A stretch of 64,000 nt of DNA from Cellulosilyticum ruminicola JCM 14822 (GTDB lineage: Bacteria > Bacillota > Clostridia > Lachnospirales > Cellulosilyticaceae), in the NCBI RefSeq assembly GCF_001311925.1, contig NZ_BBCG01000012.1, positions 1 to 64,000 on the forward strand, given 5' to 3'. Below, one piece after another: positions 34,435-42,603 of the stretch. Numbering within the stretch: position 1 is the first letter of the stretch; each line of letters begins with the position of its first letter. Below the pieces are notes generated by a model. It was not told where the DNA came from. It saw only the letters and a list, made by a program, of their open reading frames with translations, and made no database searches. Made by a program: the position numbers and the translations under genes.

Positions 34435-37400
34435 TAATTTGCCTTTGGAACTGATGGGATTGTTTCATGATTATTGTCTTGAATATTAGCAATATAATTT
34501 GCCATTTTTCTAATGGTAGGATTTACAAATATTTCTTTTAAAGGAAAATGGATATTAAAGCTTGCATTAATTTTTGACATCAACAAAGTAGCTTTTAATG
34601 AGTGACCGCCAATCAAGAAAAAGTCATCTAGTACACTAATATGCTCTATCTCCAAAACTTCTTGCCACAACTTTAATAACACTTCTTCTGTTTCATTATG
34701 TGGTAATACGATACGGGCTGTATCTGCTACAATTCCTGCCTCTTCATGATTTGGTAATGCTTTACGATTTATTTTTCCACTAGGTGTTAATGGGAAAGCT
34801 TCTATTTGCATATAAAAAGATGGTACCATATATTCTGGTAATTCTTTAGACAAATAACTTCTAATCTGATTGATATCTATTGCATTTTCACCTGTTAAAT
34901 AGGCAACTAAATATTTATTACCTATTTGATCTTCTTTAGGTACTACAACTGCATCTTTTATGCAGTCATTTTTAACTAATAATGCTTCTATCTCTGCTAA
35001 CTCTATACGATATCCCCGAATCTTAACTTGATGGTCTATTCTTCCTAAATACTCAATGTCCCCATTAGCTAACCATCTTACAAGATCTCCTGTTCTATAC
35101 ATTCTTTCTTTATTATAAAATGGATCCTTTACAAACTTCTCATTCGTTAACTGCTGTCTATTTAAATAGCCTTTTGCTAATCCATCACCTGCTATACATA
35201 GTTCACCTGCTATGCCTATTGGTTGCATACGATTCATTTCATCTAAAATATATGTTCTTGTGTTAGCAATTGGTTTACCAATTGTTATTTTTTCCAAACC
35301 TTTTAACTCTTTAATAGTAGAGAAAACTGTTGTTTCAGTTGGTCCATAACAATTATATATTCTTGCATCACTTAATGCATTGAGCTGTGTTTGTATGCGT
35401 TCTGGAAATACTTCTCCTCCTAATAAAACTGCTTTAATAAGCGATAGGCATTTTGCACTTTCTGTATCACTTAATAAGATTTGCATACGAGAAGGTGTCG
35501 TTTGAATGAACTGAACTTGATTCTCACGAATAAGCTTAGCCAACAAAATAGGATCTCTTTGTTGCTCACTATCTGCTAAAACAATTGTGACACCTTTTGA
35601 TAATGCAAAAAGACTTTCTGTTACAAACATATCAAAAGATACTGTTGTTACACTTACAATCGTATCAATGTCCCTTAAATCTATTTGCTGCGTTAGTGCT
35701 TGGATTAAGTTATTAACTGATTGATGTGTCAAAGCTACACCTTTAGGTTTTCCTGTTGAACCAGAGGTATAAATAATGTAACTCATATCTTCTGGTTTAT
35801 TAATAGGCTCTAAATTTTCATTATTTGTCTCATCATGACAACTTTTATCATTTTCTAATAAATCAATATTTAAAGTTATACCTTCAAATAAATCTTCATT
35901 TATACTACTACTATCCATTAGTAATATTTTTGCCTGACTATCTTGTAACATATAGGCTTTACGTTCCTTAGGATACTCTACATCAATAGGCACATACGCT
36001 CCACCCGCTTTAAGCACTGCTAAAATCCCAACAATTAAGTTAACTGAACGTTCTAACATAATTGCTACAAGGCAATTCTCTTTAATGCCTTGACTTCTTA
36101 AATAATGTGCTAAATGATTTGCCTTAGCATTCAATTCCTTATAAGTAAGTGTTTGTTCATTAAATTTTAAAGCAATCACATCTGGCGTTTGTAGCACTTG
36201 CGCTTCAATTAGTTGTTGAATTAAAGCTTCTTTGTTATACTTTAACTGTGTTGCATTAAAAGTATTTAATATTTGTTGCTTTTCCTCTTCTGTTATAGCC
36301 TCTATATTATCAGCTATGCTATTGGGATTTTTGACAATTTGTTTTACGATATTTTCAAAGTGTAGTTTTAAACGTGCAATAAAATCTTCATCAAATAATT
36401 TATCATTATAACTTAATCTAACGGTAATTGTATCGCTCGGATAAACTACTAAGTTAAAATCATATGTCGTTTCTTCAAAAAATTCCATATTATCAATGGT
36501 TAAACCTAATTTTTGATACTTACTTAGATTTTTTATGCCTTCTTCAATTGGATAATTTTCAACTACCATGATATGATCAAATAATTCACTGTTTAGCATA
36601 GACTGTGCTTGAATATCTGCTAAAGGCAAATAGCTATATTCTATAATTTCAGTTTGTATGCTTTGTACTCTTTTAATCATTTCAATAAATGTTTCATTCT
36701 TTTTAAATTGAATATACATTGGTAAAGTATTAATAAATAATCCAACCATTTGCTCTGATCCAACTAATGTACTAGGCCTACCTGATACAACAACACCAAA
36801 AACTACCTCATCTGAATGATAATAATTTTTAAGCAAAATCCCCCATATACCCTGAAGTAAATTATTAAGTGTAACACCTGCCTTTTTAGATATATCTTCT
36901 AACTTGCTTGTTAATTGCTGATTAATTACTAAATCTGACTCTTCTATATGACGTTTTACATCTACACCACTTGAAACATTTTGTGGGAGCTTATAGGCCT
37001 TTTCATAACCTCTTAAATATTCTCGCCAATAATTTAATGCCTGTGTATTATCTTTTTTCTTAATCCACTCTATATAACTACTATATGGATATATCTCATT
37101 GACATCAATTGATTGATGAGCTTGTAAATTCTTATAGTTTATAAACATGTCTTGCATGACAATGCCCAGACACCATCCATCCATTAAAATATGATGGTAA
37201 CTCCAAACTAAGCTATACTTTTCTTCCCCTAATTTATAAACACACATTCTCATTAAAATATCTTTTGATAAATCAAATCCTCTATCAATATCTTCTTTTT
37301 TTAAGATATTAATTTTTTCCTTTTGCTGCGCCTCACTATAATTTGATAAATCCACATAGCCAATAGTAGCTTTTCGTTCTTTTAAAACGATTTGTATAGG

Positions 37401-37625
37401 CTCTTTTACTTTATCTATCTTAAATATTGTGCGAAATATATCATACTTTTCAATAAGGCCATTAAATGCTTGTTCTAGCATTTTCATATCCAGTTTACCT
37501 GTTATGTCCATTGAAATTTGTTCAAAATATGAGTGTTCTTTTTTGTCTAGTAAGTAATGAAATAACATCCCCTGTTGCATAGGTGTTAAACTATATATTT
37601 TCTTTATTACTAATTTGGGTTTCAT
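31344..37625 (-). CDS. NRPS B, part 1: start of the synthetase, modules 1 and 2 (unknown, Thr)
   Basis: This is the true start of NRPS B, with AAGGAG seven bases before ATG. C1 begins MKPKLVIKKIYSLTPMQQG and has HHILMDGW (144-151). It closely resembles the N-terminal domain of TycB and is unlike every other C domain here (YPLSSAQKR type). A1 (about 460-960) has pocket DMTQLGCVF, related to the Gly frame DILQLGLIW but unresolved. T1 has GGHSLKA (about 1008). Module 2 (about 1063-2050) has HHIISDG, pocket DFWNIGMVH (the Thr code) and GGHSLKA. The last 19 residues (after EVFQ) are out of frame: removing one A from CAAAAG at 31399-31402 (+ strand TTTT) restores SPTIQGL. A 144-base gap with a palindrome and a possible promoter precedes it. 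Confidence 0.95.
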   Translation of the reverse strand: MKPKLVIKKIYSLTPMQQGMLFHYLLDKKEHSYFEQISMDITGKLDMKMLEQAFNGLIEKYDIFRTIFKIDKVKEPIQIVLKERKATIGYVDLSNYSEAQQKEKINILKKEDIDRGFDLSKDILMRMCVYKLGEEKYSLVWSYHHILMDGWCLGIVMQDMFINYKNLQAHQSIDVNEIYPYSSYIEWIKKKDNTQALNYWREYLRGYEKAYKLPQNVSSGVDVKRHIEESDLVINQQLTSKLEDISKKAGVTLNNLLQGIWGILLKNYYHSDEVVFGVVVSGRPSTLVGSEQMVGLFINTLPMYIQFKKNETFIEMIKRVQSIQTEIIEYSYLPLADIQAQSMLNSELFDHIMVVENYPIEEGIKNLSKYQKLGLTIDNMEFFEETTYDFNLVVYPSDTITVRLSYNDKLFDEDFIARLKLHFENIVKQIVKNPNSIADNIEAITEEEKQQILNTFNATQLKYNKEALIQQLIEAQVLQTPDVIALKFNEQTLTYKELNAKANHLAHYLRSQGIKENCLVAIMLERSVNLIVGILAVLKAGGAYVPIDVEYPKERKAYMLQDSQAKILLMDSSSINEDLFEGITLNIDLLENDKSCHDETNNENLEPINKPEDMSYIIYTSGSTGKPKGVALTHQSVNNLIQALTQQIDLRDIDTIVSVTTVSFDMFVTESLFALSKGVTIVLADSEQQRDPILLAKLIRENQVQFIQTTPSRMQILLSDTESAKCLSLIKAVLLGGEVFPERIQTQLNALSDARIYNCYGPTETTVFSTIKELKGLEKITIGKPIANTRTYILDEMNRMQPIGIAGELCIAGDGLAKGYLNRQQLTNEKFVKDPFYNKERMYRTGDLVRWLANGDIEYLGRIDHQVKIRGYRIELAEIEALLVKNDCIKDAVVVPKEDQIGNKYLVAYLTGENAIDINQIRSYLSKELPEYMVPSFYMQIEAFPLTPSGKINRKALPNHEEAGIVADTARIVLPHNETEEVLLKLWQEVLEIEHISVLDDFFLIGGHSLKATLLMSKINASFNIHFPLKEIFVNPTIRKMANYIANIQDNNHETIPSVPKANYYEASAAQERLYILNSIEEGSSAYNMPGAFWIKGKIDQDKFRKAIQVLFDRHEALRTYFEYINGKLKQKIAAHIEAKIDYLEADELRAEQIILSYIKPFELHKTPLVRIALIQVSEEKNILLIDMHHIISDGISINILMKDFMAAYNNKLLSAMGLTYKDFAAWQNKKLSANMYDEQKKYWLRKFDTTIPTLNLPTDFPLPRHQSFEGDCIVVKGHNGLKEELYQLTKEKGITLYMLLVAAYNILLYKYTGQEDIIVGTPIAGRHIKGVEDIVGIFVNTLALRNYPGGEKSFSDFLKEVKEETLNAYANQDYPFDRLVDEIGVKRDLSRNPLFDVVFTLQNMDEVTFAIDNLKLTPIELQSKFAKFFLSLEVKEDKEAIYFEMEYCSKIFKKETIQRMLKHYLQLLEQIVKVPNCLIKDLEILSFEEKNELLYTFNDTQAVYPYEETIGRVFEQQVACTPQNIALFMQGKELSYQILNEKANSLAHILREKGVKPNDIVAIMLDRSMEMIISALAVLKAGGAYLPIEPLYPSDRINYMLENSQAKVLITQGELMKDIVYKGIVLEACDETLYDKNTDNLVNVNKPSDLAYIIYTSGTTGKPKGVMIEHHNLIRLLFNDKMQFDFSEHDVWTMFHSFCFDFSVWEMYGALLYGGKLVLVPRIVAQDTRAFLKLLAKQQVTVLNQTPTAFYNLIEQSLASQTDHLNLRYVIFGGEALKPVLLSEWAKKYQQTKLINMYGITETTVHVTYKEITIEDIQLNISNIGRSIPTLSTYVMDQNMKLVPIGVPGELCVGGDGVGRGYMNNPTLTAQKFVQNPYKQYERMYRSGDLVRLLPNGEMEYLGRIDHQVKIRGFRIELGEIEGALLKLPTIKEAVVIAKDDKQGEKYLCAYVISESPLVIAALREALIKDLPEYMIPAYFIALDKMPMTSNGKVDRKKLPEPNLALYNNESYVAPTNEIEEKLVSIWEEILGKDKVGILDNFFEIGGHSLKATMMIAAINSKLNKEVTLKEVFQKSYYSGLSTNYSRHTSTV
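34435..37625 (-). other. NRPS B module 1: C(TycB-type)-A-T, substrate unresolved
   Basis: The pocket read by hand is D-M-T-Q-L-G-C-V-F. Asp, Gln278, Leu299 and Gly301 match the Gly code, but 236, 239, 322, 330 and 331 differ. The FDMFVTESLF and TTPSRMQ framing is that of Gly-type domains. The leading C domain should accept a residue or acyl group made elsewhere. Confidence 0.75.
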
Positions 37626-37663
37626 CAGTATCTCCTTCTCTGTTTATTCAAATAAAAATCCTA

Positions 37664-37693
37664 ATAATATTTAGTTTATAAATATGTTAACAA
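37664..37693 (-). promoter_or_regulatory. Candidate promoter upstream of NRPS B
   Basis: On the minus strand TTGTTA (37688-37693) and TATTAT (37664-37669) are 18 bases apart, and the start codon lies 38 bases further on. The site is downstream of the palindrome at 37714-37739, so NRPS B could be expressed apart from the upstream genes. Confidence 0.35.
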
Positions 37694-37713
37694 CCCAATA
37701 CTAATAAAAAATT

Positions 37714-37739
37714 TAATCACTAAATATATTTAGTGATTA
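37714..37739 (-). terminator. 26-bp perfect palindrome: hairpin terminator or operator between aminotransferase and NRPS B
   Basis: The centre is TATATA and the arms contain TAATCACTAAA / TTTAGTGATTA. T-rich runs follow on both strands (AATTTTTT on the minus strand), so it could act as an AT-rich terminator after the aminotransferase. Its perfect two-fold symmetry also fits a dimeric regulator site placed just upstream of the candidate NRPS B promoter. The sequence does not decide between these. Confidence 0.6.
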
Positions 37740-37769
37740 TTTTTATCTCTTATAAATATATCTATTTCC

Positions 37770-39023
37770 TTAACCAATACATTCAGAAATAGCTTCCTTT
37801 AAAATATTACAACCTTGCTCTAATAACTCCATTTCTATATTTAATGGTGGCATTAATTTAACCACTGCATCATCTCTTCCTACACGCTCTGTAATTAAAC
37901 CTTTTTCAAAACATTTCTTCATGACTTCTTTAGATTTTGCGCCGCCACCTAATGATGTAAAGTCAACTCCCCAAATTAATCCAATTCCTCTTGCGTTAAT
38001 CTTTTCATGAAGTGGCATAATTTCTTTTTCTAAGTATTCCTTTATAAAACTCTCTCTTTCCCATACCATTTCATCTAAATTAACCTGTTCTCTATACTCT
38101 ATTGCAGCTTTTGCTGCTACAAAGGCCATTTGATTTCCTCTAAATGTCCCATTGTGTTCTCCTGGATTCCAAATATCTAGTTCTGGTTTTAATAAAAGCA
38201 ATGACATAGGTATACCATATCCACTAATAGATTTTGATAAGACAACCATATCCGGTATAATTTCACTTCTCTCGAAAGATAAAAATGAACCTGTTCTACC
38301 ACATCCTACTTGTACATCATCACAAATCAATAAAATATCATGTTTTTTACATAAGGCACTTAAATCTTGCATCCATTTGTTAGAAGTAATATTAATGCCA
38401 CCTTCTGCTTGAGTTGTTTCAAATATAATTGCAGCAGGTTTCTCAATACCTGAATGATCATCTGTCAAAACATCATCTATGTATTTAATTGTATCAATTC
38501 CCGCCATAGCATAAGATGGATGTGGCATAAATGTCACATTTTCAAGTGGCACGCCAGCGCCTAATCTACTATCTCTATTACTTGTTACAGCTAAACTTCC
38601 TGCTGTCATTCCATGAAAAGCTCCCATAAAAGCAAATACACCATTTCTCTTCTTTACTTTTCTCGCTAACTTTAATGCGGCTTCAACTGCATTAGTACCT
38701 GTAGGACCACAAAATTGTAATTTATAGTCTAGCCCTCTAGGCCAAAGAATTTTTTGAGTAAATGTCTCAATAAATTCTCGCTTAGCTGTTGTATACATAT
38801 CTAAGCCATGCATAATATTATCTTCCATTATATAGTTAATGACTGCTCCCTTAAGATAATCATTATTATGTCCATAATTTAAAGCCCCTGCACCAGCAAA
38901 AAAATCAATATACTCCTTGCCATCTTCACTAAATAACCTTGCACCTTTAGCCTTTTTAAATACAACTGGAAAAGACCTACAATAAGATTTTACATTTGAT
39001 TCCATCGTATATAATAATTCCAT
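37770..39023 (-). CDS. L-2,4-diaminobutyrate:2-oxoglutarate aminotransferase (EctB/Dat family)
   Basis: The class-III PLP aminotransferase has about 417 residues. The N-terminus ESNVKSYCRSFPVVF and the segment FFAGAGALNYGHN are typical of EctB-type enzymes. FCGPTGTNAVEAALKLARK and GAFHGMT bind PLP phosphate and ring, ICDDVQVGCGRTG carries the PLP Asp, and LSKSISG (Lys near residue 263) forms the Schiff base. It makes L-2,4-diaminobutyrate from aspartate semialdehyde. The ATG at 39023 is preferred to an in-frame GTG at 39038 because GGGGG lies nine bases before it. It follows the exporter gene by 26 bases, so diaminobutyrate is probably supplied for the peptides. Nothing else of ectoine synthesis is present. 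Confidence 0.92.
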   Translation of the reverse strand: MELLYTMESNVKSYCRSFPVVFKKAKGARLFSEDGKEYIDFFAGAGALNYGHNNDYLKGAVINYIMEDNIMHGLDMYTTAKREFIETFTQKILWPRGLDYKLQFCGPTGTNAVEAALKLARKVKKRNGVFAFMGAFHGMTAGSLAVTSNRDSRLGAGVPLENVTFMPHPSYAMAGIDTIKYIDDVLTDDHSGIEKPAAIIFETTQAEGGINITSNKWMQDLSALCKKHDILLICDDVQVGCGRTGSFLSFERSEIIPDMVVLSKSISGYGIPMSLLLLKPELDIWNPGEHNGTFRGNQMAFVAAKAAIEYREQVNLDEMVWERESFIKEYLEKEIMPLHEKINARGIGLIWGVDFTSLGGGAKSKEVMKKCFEKGLITERVGRDDAVVKLMPPLNIEMELLEQGCNILKEAISECIG

Positions 39024-39049
39024 ATAAATGACCCCCACTCATATTTTGA

Positions 39050-40807
39050 TTATTTAATTTCTCGATTAATTAAAAATGCATATACCCCATCTTGATTCAT
39101 TAATTCTTCATGTGTTCCTTCTTCAGCTACTTTCCCCTCCTTAATAACAAATATCTTTTGACATTTTTTTATAGTAGATAAACGATGTGCTACTATTACA
39201 ACTGTTCGGTCCTTCAACAAAGTGTCAATTGCTTGCTGAACCTTTAGTTCATTTTCAGAATCTAAAGCAGAAGTGGCTTCATCTAGTAAAACAATAGGTG
39301 TATCTTTTAAAAATGCCCTAGCAATTGCTATTCTTTGTCTTTGACCGCCTGATATATTTTTTCCTCCTTCTTCAATTATAGTATTATAACCTTCTGGCAA
39401 TGCTGTTATAAATTCATGTATATTGGCACTTTGGGCAGCTGTTATAATCTCTTCATCTGTTGCATTTGGTCTAGCATATCGTATATTCTCCTTAATTGTA
39501 TCTGCAAAAAGATAAACTTCTTGAGGCACATATGTCACTTGACTTCTTAAATAATCTAAATTATACGCCCCAATAGGTTTACCCATTATTTCTAAAACAC
39601 CTTTGGTTGGCGGATAAAAACCTACTAATAATTTTAACAAAGTACTTTTACCACCTCCACTTGGACCTACAAATGCAACATTTTGACCTTTCTCAACCTT
39701 TAATGATAAACCGTTAATAGCATAATCTTGCTGGTTGTAACTATACTCTAAATCCTTGAATTCTATGATAGGCTGCGTTATTATTTCATCTTGTGTAAAT
39801 TCACTTATAACCCCTTTTCGAGTTTCACCACTTATTTCTTCATCTAAATCTAAGAGTTCAAATAAACGTCCAGCTGAAGCTAACGAAATTTGTAATGTTG
39901 AAAAGCATTTACCTATACTTAAAAACGACTCACTAATATTAATTTGTAGTTGTATAACAGCCGCCAGTGTAGCAATCTCAATTTCGCCATTCATTACAAG
40001 GAATGTTCCTATCATTAATGAACCGCCAAATCCTATCATACTTAAAAAATAATTAGTTCCTTCTAATACAGCGACTTTATTAGACCTTGCTACTGATAAT
40101 GTGGTCAAATTTTCATTTACATCTTCAAAACCTTTATATCCACTATGATTTGTTCCAAACATTTTTAAGACATAAAAACCAGCTAATTGGTCTGTATACT
40201 TTTCTGTTAAATACCCCATACTATTTTGAACTTTATTACTTAATTCATGAATAGGCTTTGAAAACAATGTATTAATAAATGTTAAAAAGACACCCATTAT
40301 GCATAAAATACATGTAATCTTCCAATCCAAAATAAACATTATAATAGCTGAACCTATTCCTAAAACAAGTGTTGAAACAATTTCTCTTAAATTTTCTGTA
40401 AAAGCTTTTTCTGCTAATAATGTGTCATTTGCAAATCGAGAAATAATATTGCCACTATGATGTGTATCAAAGTAACTTATAGGCAATCGTTGAAGCTTTT
40501 GAAATACTTCTTGTTTAATGATAACCATCGTTTCTCTTATAGCTTTTTTATAATAATAAAAGCAAATTGGCAAACTGATTATTAATATAAGTGCTGCAAT
40601 TCCTAATATCTTCAGAATGCCTATTATTAATGATAAATCAGATGCCTGTGCAGCTACTACTAGTCTTTCTAATACAAAAGCTAATAGAATATACATACTT
40701 GCATTTCCTATGCTTTGCCCTATTAAACCAATAATGTAGGATTTGCTTCGAGGTTTCATATAGGACATTAAACGTTTAAATTCTTTCATTCCTATTAAAT
40801 TAAGCAT
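39050..40807 (-). CDS. ABC transporter, fused permease-ATPase half-transporter 2
   Basis: This is a type-I exporter half of about 585 residues. Six hydrophobic segments lie in residues 1-300 and the nucleotide-binding domain follows. Motifs are Walker A GPSGGGKST (about 381), signature ISGGQRQR (about 483), IVLLDEATSALD and AHRLST. The start is set at ATG 40807 (MLNLIGMKEF), which has GAGGAG upstream and overlaps the end of the preceding gene by 8 bases (ATGCTTAA). The overlap implies translational coupling and a heterodimer with the gene before it. It probably exports one or both peptides made by the synthetases. MsbA-like lipid transport is an alternative, but the context argues for peptide export. 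Confidence 0.93.
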   Translation of the reverse strand: MLNLIGMKEFKRLMSYMKPRSKSYIIGLIGQSIGNASMYILLAFVLERLVVAAQASDLSLIIGILKILGIAALILIISLPICFYYYKKAIRETMVIIKQEVFQKLQRLPISYFDTHHSGNIISRFANDTLLAEKAFTENLREIVSTLVLGIGSAIIMFILDWKITCILCIMGVFLTFINTLFSKPIHELSNKVQNSMGYLTEKYTDQLAGFYVLKMFGTNHSGYKGFEDVNENLTTLSVARSNKVAVLEGTNYFLSMIGFGGSLMIGTFLVMNGEIEIATLAAVIQLQINISESFLSIGKCFSTLQISLASAGRLFELLDLDEEISGETRKGVISEFTQDEIITQPIIEFKDLEYSYNQQDYAINGLSLKVEKGQNVAFVGPSGGGKSTLLKLLVGFYPPTKGVLEIMGKPIGAYNLDYLRSQVTYVPQEVYLFADTIKENIRYARPNATDEEIITAAQSANIHEFITALPEGYNTIIEEGGKNISGGQRQRIAIARAFLKDTPIVLLDEATSALDSENELKVQQAIDTLLKDRTVVIVAHRLSTIKKCQKIFVIKEGKVAEEGTHEELMNQDGVYAFLINREIK

Positions 40808-42590
40808 GTTCTCTTCTCTCCTCATTATTTTCATAGTTTTCTTGTGGCATCTGCTGCTCATTTAATTGTTTATAATAGAGATTATTACACATTAATTCTT
40901 CGTGTGTTCCTCTTCCTACAATTTTTCCTTTATCGAGAACAATAATTTCATCTGCATTCCTAATTGTTGATAATCTATGTGCGATTACAAGTACTGTACT
41001 ATTTTCTCTTATACGCTCTAAAGATTCTTGAATTAAAACTTCTGAATGGGTATCTAGTGCTGAGGTAGGCTCATCTAATAAAACAAGTGGTGCTTTCCTG
41101 AGAAAAGCTCTTGCTATAGCAATGCGTTGCCTTTGACCACCTGATAAACTGTTTCCTCTTTCCTCTAATACTGTATTATAGCCGTTTGGTAAATGTTGAA
41201 TAAATTCATCCGCATTAGCAGCTCTTGCTGCCTCAACAATTTCATCAATCGTAACATTTTCCATCCCATAAGCTATATTTTCTGCTATTGTATTTGGTAA
41301 AAGATATATATCTTGCGACACTAATGAAATATTAGAACGTATCATTTTTAAGTCTAATGTTTCAATTGGCTGTCCCCATAAATTAATCCTACCTTCACTT
41401 AATTCATAAAAACCACAAATCAACTTAATAATTGTACTTTTACCACTTCCACTTGAGCCTACTAAAGCTACTGTAGTTCCTTTTCTTACATTAAATTTTA
41501 CCCCTTCAAGTACAGTATTTGAGTCATTATATGCAAATTTTGCATTATTAAATTCAATAATATTTTCTGCATTCCATTGAAGTACATTGTTACCACCTTC
41601 TTTTTCAATAGGTTGGTCTAATATCTCAAATAAATGTTCGACTACACCTGAAACAGTTTTATATTCTGTAAGCATTCTTGGTAACATCGCTGCTGAATTG
41701 GATAGAAAATCTAGTAAATATATGAAAGCCAATAATTCACCTGAGGTGAGGATACCTGCAACACACAGATATCCTCCACAGATGACACTTACAATAATAG
41801 GACCTATACCTAAAATAGTTCCTATAGGTACTAATAGAGAATTAATCTTCTCAATGCTCAAACTTTCTTTTAAAGTACAATCTAATAAATAGGCATATTT
41901 ATTAAATAACTTGTCGTATAAATTATATGTTTTAACAATACTCACACCATTGATATTGTCTTGGTAAGTCGCATTTACTTTCGCAATTCCTTTTTGTAAT
42001 AATTTAATTCTTTGTTTAACAGGAATAACAACAATAAATGTAAGTCCCATTGTAATGCCCATTGTCACAATGCTAATTAATAATAAAATCCCATTAATAC
42101 GTAAAAGCAGTATAAACGCACCTAAAAATAATATGGGTTCATATACAAAGTTCTTTAAATTATTTTCCAGGAATTCTTGTAACAATATGATGTTATTCGT
42201 AAGTCTTGATACAATTTCTCCTGAATGATTCTGCTCAATATAGCTTACATTAATCTTTTCAATGTGTGCATAAAGTGCACTTCGAATATCTCTTATGGAA
42301 TAAAAGCTAAACCTTGCAGCTGTATATTTCACAAAGTAACTGGAAATAACACCACTTACAGTTATACCTGCAATAATATACACATATTTAACTAATCCAT
42401 TAGACTTTTTATCTTGTAGTTGTTCTACAAGTGTGCTAATTATTTGAGATAAATAAAGATTAATGCCCACTAAAATGAGCGAAAACACTAAACATGCTAA
42501 TAAGAAATTCCAATATGGCCTTGTATAGTAACATATTCTCTTAAAATTGTTTTGAGGCAATTGCTTTTTCTTTGTACTCTTATTTTTCAT
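40800..42590 (-). CDS. ABC transporter, fused permease-ATPase half-transporter 1
   Basis: This 596-residue exporter half starts with a basic tail (MKNKSTKKKQ) and about six membrane helices up to residue 320. The ATPase domain has Walker A GSSGSGKST (about 377), VSQDIYLLPNTI (Q-loop), signature LSGGQRQR (about 481), LVLLDEPTSALD and AHRLST. Both this and the next gene keep the catalytic Glu after Walker B (DEPT / DEAT), so neither site of the heterodimer looks degenerate. The ribosome site GAGGAGA overlaps the TGA of NRPS A 13 bases upstream, so it is translated directly after the synthetase. Confidence 0.93.
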   Translation of the reverse strand: MKNKSTKKKQLPQNNFKRICYYTRPYWNFLLACLVFSLILVGINLYLSQIISTLVEQLQDKKSNGLVKYVYIIAGITVSGVISSYFVKYTAARFSFYSIRDIRSALYAHIEKINVSYIEQNHSGEIVSRLTNNIILLQEFLENNLKNFVYEPILFLGAFILLLRINGILLLISIVTMGITMGLTFIVVIPVKQRIKLLQKGIAKVNATYQDNINGVSIVKTYNLYDKLFNKYAYLLDCTLKESLSIEKINSLLVPIGTILGIGPIIVSVICGGYLCVAGILTSGELLAFIYLLDFLSNSAAMLPRMLTEYKTVSGVVEHLFEILDQPIEKEGGNNVLQWNAENIIEFNNAKFAYNDSNTVLEGVKFNVRKGTTVALVGSSGSGKSTIIKLICGFYELSEGRINLWGQPIETLDLKMIRSNISLVSQDIYLLPNTIAENIAYGMENVTIDEIVEAARAANADEFIQHLPNGYNTVLEERGNSLSGGQRQRIAIARAFLRKAPLVLLDEPTSALDTHSEVLIQESLERIRENSTVLVIAHRLSTIRNADEIIVLDKGKIVGRGTHEELMCNNLYYKQLNEQQMPQENYENNEERREHA

Positions 42591-42603
42591 GATTATTTTC
42601 TCC

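Noticed and set aside
37770-39023. Ectoine biosynthesis gene (ectB) as part of an osmolyte operon
   Set aside because: No ectA or ectC gene is nearby and the gene lies inside an NRPS operon. The enzyme activity is kept in the call but the ectoine role is not.
39050-42590. Lipid flippase (MsbA) identity for the two exporter genes
   Set aside because: Two coupled, different half-transporters between synthetase genes fit dedicated peptide export better. Sequence alone does not exclude lipids.
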